The notes under the pieces are model-generated. The model had not been told where the DNA came from. It made no database searches and was given only the letters and a program-made list of their open reading frames with translations. DNA of 64,000 nucleotides, taken from contig JAUKUA010000002.1 in assembly GCA_030549175.1 (NCBI GenBank), forward strand, positions 3,534,001 through 3,598,000, written 5' to 3'. Within the stretch, counting starts at the first letter, position 1. Each line of letters begins with the position of its first letter. Source of the stretch: Lasiosphaeris hirsuta (taxonomy: Eukaryota; Ascomycota; Sordariomycetes; Sordariales; Lasiosphaeriaceae). Of the stretch, positions 33,661 to 46,137 are shown one piece after another. The translations under genes were made by a program, and so were the position numbers.

Positions 33661-34560
33661 TTAGGCGGAGACGACGGGAACATGCACGGCGTTATTTGAG
33701 GGTTTCGGGGCGGAATGTTGACTTGAGGGCATCTTCCCATTTGCCACTTGCGATTGGCCATTTCCATTTACCAGCTGGGGGCTGCTGACATCTCTTACCA
33801 TGGTTGGGCATGACTAGCTAGCTCTGCGTGCAATGAAGATACGTGTACGCTGAGAAAGGGGCACGGCAACTGCGGTGTTGTTTGCTTTCGGTTCGTGATA
33901 GGCGTCGTCGTGCTTGACGGGGTTGCGGTTGGCTGTTTCGGTGAGGATCGTGTCGCTACTAATTGCATATCGAGGGACGACGATGCACCCGCCATTGGGT
34001 GCAGTCGATATCGGCCTGCAGCCAGACGAGACCCGGCAAGGAAAACACACGTAGTGCCGGATTTGAGGCATCTGGCGATTGGCCAATTCGTAGGTGTCTG
34101 GACGTTAGTCTACGCGGTTCTCGTGGCCTCTGCGGCAACAGGAAACGACGGCCAGTCGGAATCACGTCTCTCCTGTCGTGGACTCGACTGTTCGAGTGCA
34201 CAAAGACTTGCCCGCGCAGATGATCTGATGTATTTGCCATTCACAGTTGCCTCGTCCACCAGGTGGTCCAAGCAGCACCTGACGAGTGGGTGAGGTGAGA
34301 CCTTGCCGCAGAAGCGAGTTTTTGGTTTTGGGGGGATCGGTGCTACCCCGGAATGTTTGCAGCTGCCTCCACGCCCCAACCGGGCAGTGCAAAAACGTCG
34401 ACTCAGCAACCCTCTCGTCATTTCAGCATCGCAACAAAGCAATGAAGAAGAAAGCGATTTAGCAGCATCCATAACACGCCCTTGATCCGCCCAGCCACCC
34501 AGCATGGACAGTCCTGGACGCAGCAATTTACATTCTTGAGGATATCTTCGGCCAGCTGTC
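33661..34560. other. Intergenic, 0.9 kb
   Basis: 3' region of the permease gene and promoter of the kinase gene. No other gene supported. Confidence 0.4.
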
Positions 34561-37109
34561 ATGTCGCTGTCGCTCGTTCCCTACACGTCGCGCGAGGGCC
34601 GCGAAGTCGTGCTGTACGTCATTCCGAGTCCATCAAACGGCCCCTCCCCCTCCCTCCCCTGCACCAAGCTGGGCAGAACTGCTCCCCACTTTCAACATGT
34701 TCTGTTTCGGCCAGATGTTGCACGCTGGAGGAGGGATCCTAGGGATCCTTGCGAACCTCTAGACAGCAAGACCATATAGCTGACAGTGTTTTCTCAATTG
34801 TTCCTGCTGCAGACGCCACCATAATGCCATCGTAGTGCGCGATCCCTCGTCACAACGACTCGAGATCCGAGGCCTCGAGCTCACCGAATGTCCCACCTGC
34901 CACCAGCCTCTGCGCTCCTCATCGCCTGAGAGACACTTCGAACGCCCCGACGAACATGAGACATTCGTCAATCCCGAATACTTTCGCATGCTGCGGGCCG
35001 GTCGCCATCCCCGGAACCCGTCACAGCAGTCCCGCCCACCATCGAGTCCCATCCGCCGCCTGGTCGAGCCAGTGCCAGCCGTCGACGGTCAGGGGCACTC
35101 GGTGAGGATACATGACGCCGAGTTCGTGAGCAGCGCACCTGCTCCCCAGGAGGGGAGCCGCATCCGCCGGGACGCATTCAGTCCCAACTACTTTAATACC
35201 TTCTTCATTGAGGAGCTCGAGCTCGGAAGAGGAGGTAAAGGCGTGGTACTTCTCGTTCGCCACGAGATCGACGGCTGTCACCTTGGGCACTTTGCTTGCA
35301 AGCGAGTGCCGGTTGGAGACGACCATGCTTGGCTTGAGAAGGTTCTGGTCGAAGTCGAGCTCCTCGCAAAGCTGTCCCACCCGAACTTGGTCTCGTACCG
35401 ACACGTTTGGCTGGAAGATGTCAAGCTCAACCGCTTCGGGCCCAGCGTAGCCTGTGCCTTCATCCTCCAGCAGTACTGTAACGGAGGCGACTTACTGAAC
35501 TACGTTATTGGCGACATACCGAAGCAGGCAACAAAGGAGGAGCTGAAGGCCCAGATCCGCCGGCGGTCAAAAGGCCAGATCGACCGACCAAATGGGCTCT
35601 TTCCAACAATGAGACGATTGCCATTTGAGGAGATATATTCTCTTTTCAAGGACATCACTTCCGGTCTGGCCTATCTGCACGCCGCCAACTACATTCACCG
35701 GGACCTGAAGCCCAGCAATTGTCTGTTGCACCGAGAGGGCGGCCAGATGGTGTGTCTCATCAGTGATTTCGGCGAGGTGCAGCCAGAGAACGTGGTTCGG
35801 AAGTCGACTGGCTCAACTGGAACCATCTCGTACTGCGCCCCAGAGGTTTTACGAAAAGACGTAAACGGTAGGTACGGAAACTTTACGGCCAAATCCGATA
35901 TCTTTTCTCTGGGTATGATCCTCTACTTTATGTGCTTCGGGCGTCTACCCTACCACAACGCCAACTCGGTGCACGAAGAGTTGGAAGATATCGACCAGCT
36001 CCGTGCGGAGATCACAGACTGGAAAGGGTTCCAAGATGAGAGGAGAGAGCGACCTGATCTTCCGCCAAAGCTGTACCAGCTGCTCAAGAAGCTGCTCGCA
36101 GTGAACCCGGCAGAGCGTCCCAGCGCGAGCGAGGTTCTCGGCGCAATGAAGAGCGAGTCTGGCTTGGACGTGGCTACGAGAGGACCTAGGAGCTCCAGTC
36201 CCACGGGCATCGGACTCAACGGACGCAGAATCCAGAGCCTGGACTCGCCCATGCCTCCAGGCACTCCTGTCCCAGGTCTGTGCCCCATCCCGTTTGGCAA
36301 ATCCGACTGAGTCTCGACTTACCATTTTGCAAATAGATCCTACCAAGCACGCTACCGTGACTGCCTCGTCAGATGAAGACCTTCCAATCCCAAACGAGGG
36401 CCACTCTCCCCAGCCCACCACAAATAATATCCTGCAGAAACACATCACCCCGCAGCCAAGCACCCCCCGTCACCGTGGCCACAACCATTCCCACTCATTA
36501 ACCTTGTCGCGCAGCCAGGACGGGTATACCCGCAACGGATCCCACTCGCCGGAGCGAGTCATTGGTCTTCGCGCGCCTGTTCTGAACGGCACCGCTTCGA
36601 GTCCAATGTCCAGCCCCGCAACCATCACCACCCCACTTCTGATGCCTCCGCCCACAACACGGCTCGAGCAGATAAGACATAGTGGGGTGCTAACATGGTA
36701 CCGAGCCGCCCGGTGGCTGCAATACAATGCCACTGCATCCGGCTCGCTCTTTCGACTGGTACTCCTGGGTGTCAAGCTATACTCGCTCTCCTGGCTTTGC
36801 TGGCCGTACACATCTAACCTTGGCGTCCTCGGCTCCGTGTTTGTTCTCGCAGCGCTGGACCTATGGACTCCCAGTGGGGAAGAGCAGTATGGCCTTGGTC
36901 GCAGAGGGAGCAGAGGCATGGTCGGAATGGGGATCGGAGGGATGGGTGACCTCGGACATGAGCATCTTCCTGCCGGCGCAGGCCGTTGGCTTTGGGGCTG
37001 GCGGCGAAGTTGCACCTTGCTGGCAATGCACTTCCTCGTGCTCTGGGTTACATCCCGCTCCGGGCTCCTGTGCGCTGCAGCTCGCCCAGAGCAATGGGCG
37101 GACTGGTAA
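34561..37109 (+). CDS. IKS1: IKS1-like serine/threonine protein kinase with C-terminal membrane segments
   Basis: Three exons (34561-34613, 34813-36275, 36337-37109) encode 762 residues. Exon 1 (MSLSLVPYTSREGREVV) joins RHHNAIVVRDP and the CPTCHQPL motif, the N-terminal layout of IKS1 kinases. The kinase domain follows. It has ELGRGGKGVV (glycine loop), FACKRVPV (ATP-binding Lys), HRDLKPSN (catalytic loop), ISDFGEV and YCAPEVL. The segment DIFSLGMILYFMCFGRLPY confirms the C-lobe. Exon 3 gives a disordered linker, then hydrophobic helices (LFRLVLLGVKLYSLSWLCW, LGVLGSVFVLAALDLW, CTLLAMHFLVLWV), which would anchor the kinase to a membrane. The second intron has a weak GTCTGT donor but correct phase and a clear AAATAG acceptor. 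Without it the protein would end at 36310, lacking the anchor. The substrate is unknown. Confidence 0.88.
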
Positions 37110-39262
37110 AGGTACCAAGTTTTAAGCCACTAGTACCAACCGGCGGTGACCAGAGGACGGCCAACCGAGTGCCGGCTAGCAATCATGCACTTTTTGACGC
37201 GGGTGTCGTCAGGCCACCCAACACTGTTGGTCACGGACCCCGTGTTCGTGTGCTATAGCATGGCCTCTGCTCGCGTGTTTCCAGGGGGCAGTTTTTGGTT
37301 CTCTCCCCCCCCCCCCTCCCCCGTCATATCAACAGCAAGGACCCCCTTTACAACCCCTCCTCTACCAGCAGCGAATATAGGAGGAGTCACCGCGAAATCA
37401 ATTTCGAGACTTATCGTTTTTTATCCTTCCCGCTATTGCTGACTGACTGTCTATATCATTTCGCTTCGGCTTCAGCACATTCCGTATGTGGGGTTCGTCT
37501 GATAATTTACACTTGTGGGGAAATGGCAAGCAAAATGCTGGGACGAAAAGAACAGCAGCAGGGATAAGGCCGGCCGGAGACCTACGGCATAACAAGGGCC
37601 CAGCATGGCATAGCAGGGGATCGCCAGAAGCGGGACGAGGCTCGTAGATCCAGTCAGTGTGTCAGATTTACGCCAACCAGCCGGGGCCGGGACAGGAGGC
37701 ATTGACATCATGACGAAGGGTTTGGAATACCCAGAAACGAAGCAAATCAGGGACCAGCGATAAATCAAAAGCGGTCAAGGGATATTGGCCAGGGAAATCA
37801 AACGACAGTCAGTTGACCAGTTTTCGACAGCACCAGGCGGGGTTCTGCCCAGGAAAACGGCTTCTTATCTGAGGTTTGATTGCGAAAGCCTCCGGAGGGC
37901 AAGCTCCACGGAGTGCTCAAACGGTCAGGGAGCTTGGGCGCTCATGTTCCTGCGGCTGATCTCAACTCAGCAACCCGAGACCTTTGGAAACTGGTGGGAT
38001 GTCATTCCAGCCACTCCACCGTGGCCCCGGCCTCCTCCTCCATCTCTAGGACGGTGAGTGGGGTGGGGGGGGAGGGGGTCCAAAGAGGAGAGAATTGGCT
38101 TCCTCATGAGTTTGTCAGCTCCTTCTCCGCTCCGGGATAGCTATATAGGTATCGCATTAAGGAACCCCACTAGTTCCAGGTGTGGCATGGACGACGCGGT
38201 TGAGTGCCAGAGGGCATGCGAGAGCCGGACGCCAGCCGGACGCCAAGAAGACGGACACGCACACTACACCCATGAGCAGGTTCCCTGCGGTCTCTGGCGG
38301 CTTTCGAAGGACCTTCCTCAAGATGGGTGACAGCCAGCGCACGGCGACTGTGACGTGCCTCTCTATGCGCCACGATTCTTCCCAGCCCTTCCCCGACATC
38401 ATCCAAATAGGACCTACCAGACTTTGCTGAGCGGGCAGAAATGAGGGCAGGTGAGAGGAAAATGATGAGATTGAGGCCCCAGCTTATTGGAGTTTGCTCT
38501 ATCGTCGCATGTTTCCCGCCCAAGCTCGGACTAACAGGCAAACTATGAGTCCTACTCTCGATACCCTCTATAGAAACTATCGTTAGGCTTCAGCGTACTC
38601 GAGTCTTTTTTCCCCGTCATATTATCCTATTTGCTATTCCTCCAGGGGGGAAACCAGACGTGACTCTGTCGTGAATCAGTTTGCCTCGCCGCTCTGATCT
38701 TGTGTCTATCAGGAGGAGTACAAAATGGCTGCGTTTCCCCACGAGAAGTGTGAGTGACTCTCTCCACGACTTTCACGTTGAGACTCGTTCAAGCCCGCTA
38801 AAAAAAAAACTACAACCTCTACGACAACCGCCTCCCGGCAAAAAATCATTGTACTGCGTCCTAATTTCGCATTTGCATCAATGGTTTCGGAGCCTGCCTA
38901 CCCTGTCCTCACCCCCTTCCCCGACCCCTCTGAGATCGAGAAGCCTGCCGACTACTAGGAAATCGTCTCGTCCTTTCGCCACCTCCCTCCACATCCACTT
39001 TCCCTCTTGCCCTCTCTTCGCCTTCACCATCTAGCTCAAACTCAAACTACAAAAAGCCCGACGCGAGCCAAGAGGAGACAGCCCAAACAAAACACCCTCA
39101 ACCTCGAAAAGACTCCCCTACACAGCTTCAGCAACCCGATAGCTTTGTCAGGAGTCCCCTACTACTACTGCTACTACTACTACTACTACTACTACCACTA
39201 GTACTACTCCCACCCCGGCCACGCGACAACCATCCCCGGGTACCGAGACAGAACCGCCCAGC
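37110..39262. other. Gene-poor stretch, 2.2 kb
   Basis: No supported gene. It contains C- and G-runs (near 37306 and 38063), a CT-rich leader-like region from about 38760 and an ACT repeat, all leading to the small MC-type gene at 39263. Confidence 0.4.
39161..39207. repeat. (ACT)n microsatellite
   Basis: About fifteen ACT/CTA units, slightly interrupted. It lies just upstream of the small gene at 39263, probably within its 5' UTR. Confidence 0.9.
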
Positions 39263-39427
39263 ATGTGCTACCGAAAGCTCTTCATCCATCACCGGTGCGG
39301 CCACAAGATCACAGAGCTGACGGAGAACTGCGGCGATGTTGAGTGCCGCACGGTTCTGGATCGGCCCGTCATTTCCAACAAGTACACATGTATCATCATG
39401 TCGTGCGTGTACTATGGACATTTCTGA
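39263..39427 (+). CDS. 54-aa MC...CGH small protein
   Basis: A complete 54-codon frame, short but protein-like. It reads MCYRKLFIHHRCGHKITE at the start, then ENCGDVECRTV, ISNKYTC, and CVYYGHF at the end. Seven Cys plus a CGH motif suggest a small metal-binding or compact cytosolic fold. There is no signal peptide. I recall similarly built tiny proteins beginning MCx(7-9)CGH from other Sordariomycetes, without known function. The start has a pyrimidine-rich, repeat-containing leader. Another tiny protein of similar opening lies at 49917. Confidence 0.6.
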   Translation: MCYRKLFIHHRCGHKITELTENCGDVECRTVLDRPVISNKYTCIIMSCVYYGHF

Positions 39428-41145
39428 GGTATGTGGTTTGTTGCTCTGGCGATCCCAGGGGGCTGGTTTTCCTTGTTTGCCGAGGTTCTTGAAAATTTAG
39501 GGCTAACATTCCTGTCGGGGAGACGAGGTGCACTAGCTGGTCCTCAAAGTTTTTTTTCCATCGCGGCTTCTCCCTCGACTGGCTGTTTCCCTCTCAAATT
39601 ACGCGCCGCCCTGCCGGGACACGACGCGACTGGGAGGTGTGCACCAGAAGGGGAAAGAACGAGACAACGGACAAGAAGTGCCTGGGGTGCGGATATAGCG
39701 TGAATGGGAAGTCACGGGAGAGCTCGTGCGAGTTGCCAAAATCAAGGTAGAGGAGCCGGAGGGCAACAGAAAATAAAAAGGTGTCTGGGGAAGGAGCGAC
39801 GAGTCGTGCCAAGTGTCGCTAGCAGGTCTTTGTGTTTGTTTTTCTTAGGAGTCACGGTCGTGGCTTCTTTCAGGGACTGTGTATCGTCTGTCTTCTTTCT
39901 TTTTGACACTCGCTCGACGGCAACGCGGGTTGGCGGTGACACAAGGCGTTGGAATAGTGTGAGGTGTTGGGTCTCTGTTTCTGGTCTGAGGAGAGCGATA
40001 TTCTGGGCATTGGGGAGCACCGTTGTCATCACTCGCTTGCTTGTTGAACATGGGAGGGGAGTATTGGACGTGAGATTTGAGGTATGGGGGCATTGCATAG
40101 CGGCATTGCGTATATTCACTCACTTTAGCAGAATTGGTCCTTTGAACTTGAAAGTCTTGCCCCGGCTCCTGGTAGTTCCTATCTGATCTCTCTCAGTGGT
40201 CCATTAATACCGAGATTCCGGAAAACATCAGCGAATAATTTCACTGTCAAGCCATCGTAGGTATGCTACCTAGCTCAAGTTGTTGAATACTAGATATAAT
40301 ATTGATCCGGCATTTGGCTCATACTATATTCCCTGATTCGGGGATAATATCAAACCTAATGGCTCGCGAGTTCGAGCCTGTCGCCGCCTCTCATGTCAAG
40401 GGCTCCAGATTGCACTGACTACCGAGAGGCTGTTACAGCTGAGAAGCAAGGACCATCTTGCCTCGAGCTCCGGGTCCTGTCAGATTAGCGACGCCAAGTG
40501 CCTTTTCCCCGCACATTACTTGAGGGACATATATGTCGTTGTGTATCTGGTCTGTTCGCGCTACAGCTACTTGATTCGTTCAAGGGTGGTGAGTTGAGTC
40601 AGTAGGGATGAAGTCCATTCGTAACCAGCAGTCGCCAATAACGCCACATATGTACCGCATAAACTATAGCTATACGAGGTGAGCATAAGACCGAGCCATC
40701 GTGGGCACCTTGGGACGAAGCCGCAGCCCAATGAGGCGATGCACTTCGGATGAAACCTGAGTGGTTGAGAGTATGATATTAACTTAATCAATATGTATAT
40801 CCTGGGGGGTATCATAACAAAAGCACAAGCAATAAAATCAGGGAACCTCGCTAAACACACAGCAATGAAGCAAAACACATGCCAATCTCGGTCTCGATGA
40901 CGCGCCCCCGCTTCCCTTCATTGTCAGACTCCGATTTGAAGCGCCTGCTCTGTTTGCGTCTTGGCAGAAGTCCCTTCGGGTCAAAAGCAACGGAAGAACG
41001 CTGTATGCCGAGAGCGCCCATTTTCCAGATTCGGCAACATAAACATATAAATTCGAGCAAGTTGAGCACCCATTTCCTCTCGATATCCAACCCATTGTGA
41101 GACCCCTCATCGTACAACCTTAGCGACAAGAAACCAATCAGGTTG
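39428..41145. other. Gene-poor stretch, 1.7 kb
   Basis: No supported gene. A GAGTTCGAGCC stretch near 40369 resembles a tRNA T-arm, but no cloverleaf folds around it. Confidence 0.4.
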
Positions 41146-42323
41146 CTAGACGGGTTTCCCCCCCTTTGTCATGTCCCGGTCGTGCAGCATCTGCCACTTG
41201 TCGTGGCTGGCGTTGATATGTGCCCGAAGAGTCTCGGCGGTCTCATACGTCTCTGTCCGCCCCGTGGATGTACAGAGGACACATCCGTAGCCAGGTTTGG
41301 GTTGGTCCGCAGACGGGGCAATAGCGACCCCCTCGTCGGCACTCTGGTCGCAGTGGGACTTGGCGAGGAAGCGTTTTGTCACGCGGAAGCCGTCCTTCAC
41401 GGCCAAGTAATTCTTTGTTTCCGACAGCTCCGGAACGTTCCACTTGTATCCGCACGTACACCGGCCCCGGGACGTCGTGGGGATCGGCCGGGCAGGATCC
41501 ACCTGAAGAGCCATGGCTTCGGAGCAAAATATACTGAAGACGCTGTTCTTTGGGCGCAGGGACTGCCTCGGGTTCGGCTGGCCGAACTCGGAAGGAGCGC
41601 CGGTGCAGGATTCCATGTCGTCCTGCATCAGCTTCGGGGTGAGTGGCGGAGAGGGAGGCTCGGACTGGAAGATAGGCATCTCGGAGTTGGTGGACCAGAT
41701 GGCCGTGTGCCGGTCAAAGTCGTCGTGCGGGGGTCTGGCAGGAAGGACCCGGATCGGAGGTGGGGCCTGCTCGTCTTGCCGGCACATTGATCTGGGTCTT
41801 GGGATCGGCATGTCCTGGGGCACGGCCCGGCCGGCGGCGTAGCGCTTGTACTGATCGGCGAGGGCCGTTACACACTTGATCCGGATGGACTCGGACACAA
41901 GGAACATCTCATTCAGGTTGATGAAATGCCTTTGCTTGGAGCCGAGGGCTTGGCGGAGGCCATCAACGCGCTCCTCAATCTGGGCCAGGTTGGTGGTGAG
42001 GACCTGGCGACAGTCGGCTGTGCGGCGTGGTCAGCTCAAAACTCGACAGAAGGGTTGGAGAGGGGCAACAAACCGTCGCCAACGGCATAGCTAGGGCCGA
42101 TGAGAGCGAAGCCGACCTGGTACGTCGCCTTGATTCGATGGCTGGAGATGTCGAGCGAGGTGCTCACGGCGCATTTGCTAGCGCTGGGGGACACGCTCTT
42201 GTCGTGGCGGCGGTAGTGGTTTTGTGTCTCGAGCTGCTTCTTCCACTTGGTGTAAAAGTCGAGTCCAGACTCAAAGGCAGAGGCAAGGCCATCCACCAGC
42301 GCGTCAACTCGCGCCAACTCCAT
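41146..42323 (-). CDS. Conserved fungal protein with a C-terminal C2H2-like motif
   Basis: Two exons (42323-42074 and 42017-41146) encode 373 residues. The first ~120 residues are helical (MELARVDALVDGLASAFESGLDFYTKWKKQ, joined across the intron to CRQVLTTNLAQIEERVDGLRQ). The middle is Pro/Ser-rich and disordered. The end carries CVLC..LRAHINASH, spacing C-x2-C-x17-H-x4-H, compatible with a single zinc finger, and an upstream RCTCGYKW. The intron uses GTTTGT and CACAG. This could be a DNA- or protein-binding factor. I do not recognise a named family, so function is open. Confidence 0.8.
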
Positions 42324-43814
42324 GCTCAGGCGCCTTGGTGGAGGTAGTGATCGACACGAACAGAACAGTCAAGGTCGAAACCGTGTCAAATTGGTGCGTC
42401 GGCGGAGAATTTGACGCGCGCGCAGAGGAGCGCAGAAGGAGAGGCGCGGCTGCAGACAGTCTTGCAGTCTCTGGGAGTGGTCGGCAGCTGGGCCAGGAAA
42501 GGAGATAAGTGAGGCAAGCCATCGCCCGAAGTGTTCATGGCCTTATCTCTGACGGGCAGGGCCTGCTATGGCAATCTTGGCATGCAGCACCAGCCCAAAA
42601 TCACCTGGGTGGGTGGCGCTTCCAGCTGACAGCTTGACAGCAACCCTCACGGCCCCCCCTCACGGTCCCCCTCACCCACTATCCTGCTGTCCCAAACGTG
42701 CCACCGAGCGGAGGGTTAACGGCGCTTGCCAGCGAATCCGAGTCAACGCCCCTCCAGCTTGCGCCTCTCTTTCCAACGTTGGGGCCGCGACGATTGGCCC
42801 AGAAGCACAGTGCTTGGACAGGCTGCAGAGGGCTGAACTTGGAGATCAGCGCACTCGCTGCCTGCGAGTCTGTGACTAACCATTGCCGACTGGCATGCAG
42901 GAACACATTGTTTCACCTGCGGTCCTTCTCAGGCTCGCTGCCACCGCTATCCACACTTGGAGCGATTTGCGCTACGAGGTAAGATCAGCAGGAAGGCACG
43001 AAGGCACGACGGAAAAAAAAAAGATAGGATAAGACAGGCAGCTGGGGAACCACGGAACACGCAAGGAAGCGGGATGGAACAGACTTGGCAAAGGATCACC
43101 AGTAGGGCAGGGGCGGGGCGGCCTGCTTGAGCATGGGCCTCCATCTGATCCGCGGGGACTGCCGTCGCTCGATGTGACGCTCAAGCTCGAGCGCACAGCA
43201 AGCACTTTCAGCTTCTCGTTTTGGCTCATGTGAAATTGTTTGCAAAAGTCCAGAGACAAAAATACTCGGTGCACACGAAACACAGAATCGAATCCGTGCC
43301 CATCAGAAAGCCACCAGCATTGCACACCTCCTCGTATATTGCCATATCATGGGCAGTCCAGAATCTCGAATCTTGAATATCGCAGCGGGAGAGGCTTCGA
43401 CGTGCTTCACCCACGCAGCACCAATGCAGCCCCAGCGGCCCTCTTCCTCCTTGTCCTTCGCCCTCCTCTCCGATTTGGTCTGGGGTTCTGCGGCCTCGAG
43501 ACGGATCTTGAAATGGCCCGCCTTGATTTTCTCGGACTGGCCTCGTGTGATTGGCTTTCAGCAGGACCCCTGACCCTCGGAGCAACCCACCTCTTCCAAA
43601 AGTCCTAGCCAGCAGAGCCCCCTCCTTCTCCTACCCCCTCTCTCTCACTTTTGCTAGCAATTGCAGCAACTGCACAAGTCCTTCGATCCTCCTTGATCGG
43701 CCGGGACCCGTCTAGACCACTCGGAAGCATGCGTAAGCGATTTCACCACGCCGATGACCTGAAGTGGTGAGGCATATCTTTCAGTGCGACACCTGAGCCT
43801 AAGATGCTAATTCG
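42324..43814. other. Gene-poor stretch, 1.5 kb
   Basis: Promoter of the C2H2-like gene and 3' flank of the GH79 gene. A CT-rich leader-like segment (43616-43690) precedes an ATG at 43730, but only thirteen codons follow and no continuation is convincing. Confidence 0.4.
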
Positions 43815-45315
43815 TCATTGCAGATACACCAAAAGTGCCTCAGTTGCCTTCAAACTGAAGGTTGCCTGTCCGCCGCCAGACACGGCCGTTGTCTCAATGT
43901 TCTCCGCTCCGCCAATCGTGCAGGTTACATTGTTGAAGTACTGCCCGCCAAACGACAGATCTCCTCCCTGGTCCACCCTAGACAGCGCGCTGGATGCCGT
44001 CAACCTCTTTGCCCTCACAGACGCCGACGTTAACCCCGACAAGGTGAAGGACTGGCTGCTTCGAGTTCCGCTTCCGGCGTAGTAGTCCGAGTTGTACAGC
44101 AGCGCACGCACCGGCGCACCGCTCGAGTCGAAGGCGGCGTATGCGGCGTAGTTCGTTGATCCCGTGTCCAGGGCTGCAATGTGCTTCGCCCCCGCCATCA
44201 ATGCGACAGCAGCGTATGCTCCATAGTATGGAGAACCCATCGAGTGTCGACCCCAGAAGCAGTACTGGCAATTGCCCACGGTGCCCTGATGGAAGTAGAT
44301 CCGGGAGATGTTGCTAGACGTGGCGCGGAGCGTGTAGTCCATCGTCCACAATGCACTCCCAAACGTCGGCGAGACCCCAGCAGCTCCCCCCCCTGATACC
44401 GAGTTTGTCTCGCCGAGTACGTACTGCTTTCCGACCGCTGTAGCAGCCGCCACGTCGGCATTGAACACCCTGATGTTTTGCGCAGTCGTCGAATGGGTCA
44501 TCAGTTTCTGAATGCTGCCCCCTGGGTAGTTGTGGTGGGCATAATGCCGGACGTATTGGCTGACAGTCGCGTTCTCGGTTGCGATCAGCCCTGCAGCTCC
44601 CCAATTCGGTGGGGAGTCGTTCCAGTTGCCTGCCTGGATGATGTTGGTCTTCCCAATCGCGTTGCCGACTCGAATATTCCAGTCATTCTGAGACGCCCGG
44701 TCCGTTGCCGAGTTCCATGTTCCAGAAGCAATCGGTTGCCCGTCCTTGACCCAGTCTGCGAATGATATCAGCAACCGTGACATTCCTTCACCAATCCATC
44801 ATCTCACATTCTGGTTCGTTTCCTAGCTCGATAGCCAGAAGATTCTTTATCTCAGCCACGGCTACCTTGGCGGCCCCAATGGTGTTTTGGATGTTGTTCT
44901 TCGCCCTGTTCAGACCCAGCACAACGCTTCCAGCATACGTTCCCGCCAATGTCATAAACTTGGGCCCGAATGTCAGCGTCATTGGAGCGTCAGCCGCCTT
45001 GGCTACCGAATATACGACATAAGCCGAAGTTGAGGCGTCATATTGAGCCCGGTCTTGGGTCGTTCCGCCGATTCGGATCGGTGGCCACACTCCAGTCAAA
45101 GCCCTCCAGTTTTCTAGGCACTGGCTTGTGGCCGTTACATTGGTGACATAAGACGGAAAGGTGAAGAATTCCAGCGAGACACCGAGCGGTGCCGGGTCGA
45201 GTGGCGCGTAGCTGTAGCCGCCAGTCCCTACTTTGCTCGGGACGGCAAAGGTGACTGCCCCCACGCTTTGAGCGGCGACTGCAGTCAGTACGAATATTGC
45301 CGTTGCTTTGGCCAT
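43815..45315 (-). CDS. Glycoside hydrolase family 79 (beta-glucuronidase-like)
   Basis: Two exons (45315-44808 and 44755-43815) encode 482 residues. The start at 45315 gives a signal peptide (MAKATAIFVLTAVAAQSVGA); an upstream ATG at 45339 would only lengthen it. The mature start has PLGVSLEFFTFP and WPPIRIGGTTQDRA, typical of fungal GH79. IELGNEPEYW carries the predicted acid/base Glu167, completed across the intron. VLGETNS carries the predicted nucleophile Glu285. The C-terminal beta-domain (PF16862 type) ends ATFSLKATEALLVYLQ. Fungal members release glucuronic acid or 4-O-methylglucuronic acid from plant glycans and arabinogalactan side chains. The protein is secreted. The nearby AA9 gene fits a shared role in plant-wall breakdown. 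Confidence 0.92.
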
Positions 45316-46137
45316 GTTTGTAGATTGGCGACACAGCAACTGGCCAAGGGAGAGACCGTGAGGGCGCGCCTTGGAAGCACTGCACGCGTTTTAGGGCTTC
45401 TTGAGACGTTATTTACACCCAGGGATACCCGGCCAAGCTTTCGTCCCAATTCCGGCAGCAAACGATCTCGGTGCTTTAACCAGCCGATGCGACACAAGAC
45501 GGCCGAATTCTGGCTGTAGTTTTTCCGTCACTCCTCCCTTATGACAGCCAGTCAAGCCCAGTCTATGGTCAACCGATTCAACTCGCCCCCCAGCGGGTCA
45601 TCGCCTCAGCTTGGCTTAATATGCGGGGGATCTCCCCATGCAAGGAACGGACGTTCCCAATGGGTCTTTTGGGGTAACCATGCCGTTAATGGTTCCAGGC
45701 CCCCAATACGACGTTCCTGGATTGAAGGTACTCTCTTCAGTGGTCACTTGATCATATGCGCAAAGGTATTCTATGTTGTAGAAATCATCACGAGTCAGCG
45801 GTTATCCAAAAACATACGGCATAACATTTCAACAAAGGAGCCTTGTATTTTTCTATCCATGAGGGAGCTGATTCAAGACATATATATATATATATATATG
45901 AACCAAATCATAATGTCCTTTTTCTCCTGGCCACTAGTGAACTAAGATATGGATGGTGTCATGACATGTTATCAATGCTCCCGGCAAAAGATACAAAATA
46001 ACATGCAATATATCTCTGGATGTTTTTTTCCCCCGAGTCCACTCGTTTCAGTTTTTTATCTTCGCTTGCCGACAAGGAAGCTGTTTAGCTTATTGTAAGC
46101 CGGCATTCAGGACCACCGCGGTGTTTTGTTCCGACGA
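45316..46137. other. Intergenic with an AT repeat
   Basis: Promoter of the GH79 gene on the left and 3' flank of the Cys-rich gene on the right. Apart from the AT repeat nothing is seen. Confidence 0.4.
45880..45899. repeat. (AT)10 dinucleotide repeat
   Basis: Ten perfect AT units in an intergenic region. Confidence 0.9.

Noticed and set aside
40360..40400. tRNA-like GAGTTCGAGCC stretch
   Set aside because: Resembles a T-arm only; no D arm, anticodon stem or acceptor stem can be paired around it.
43730..43771. ATG after a CT-rich leader that looks like a gene start
   Set aside because: Only thirteen codons follow; splicing at the GTAAGC just after ATGC leads into the 3' end of the opposite-strand GH79 gene without a coherent protein.
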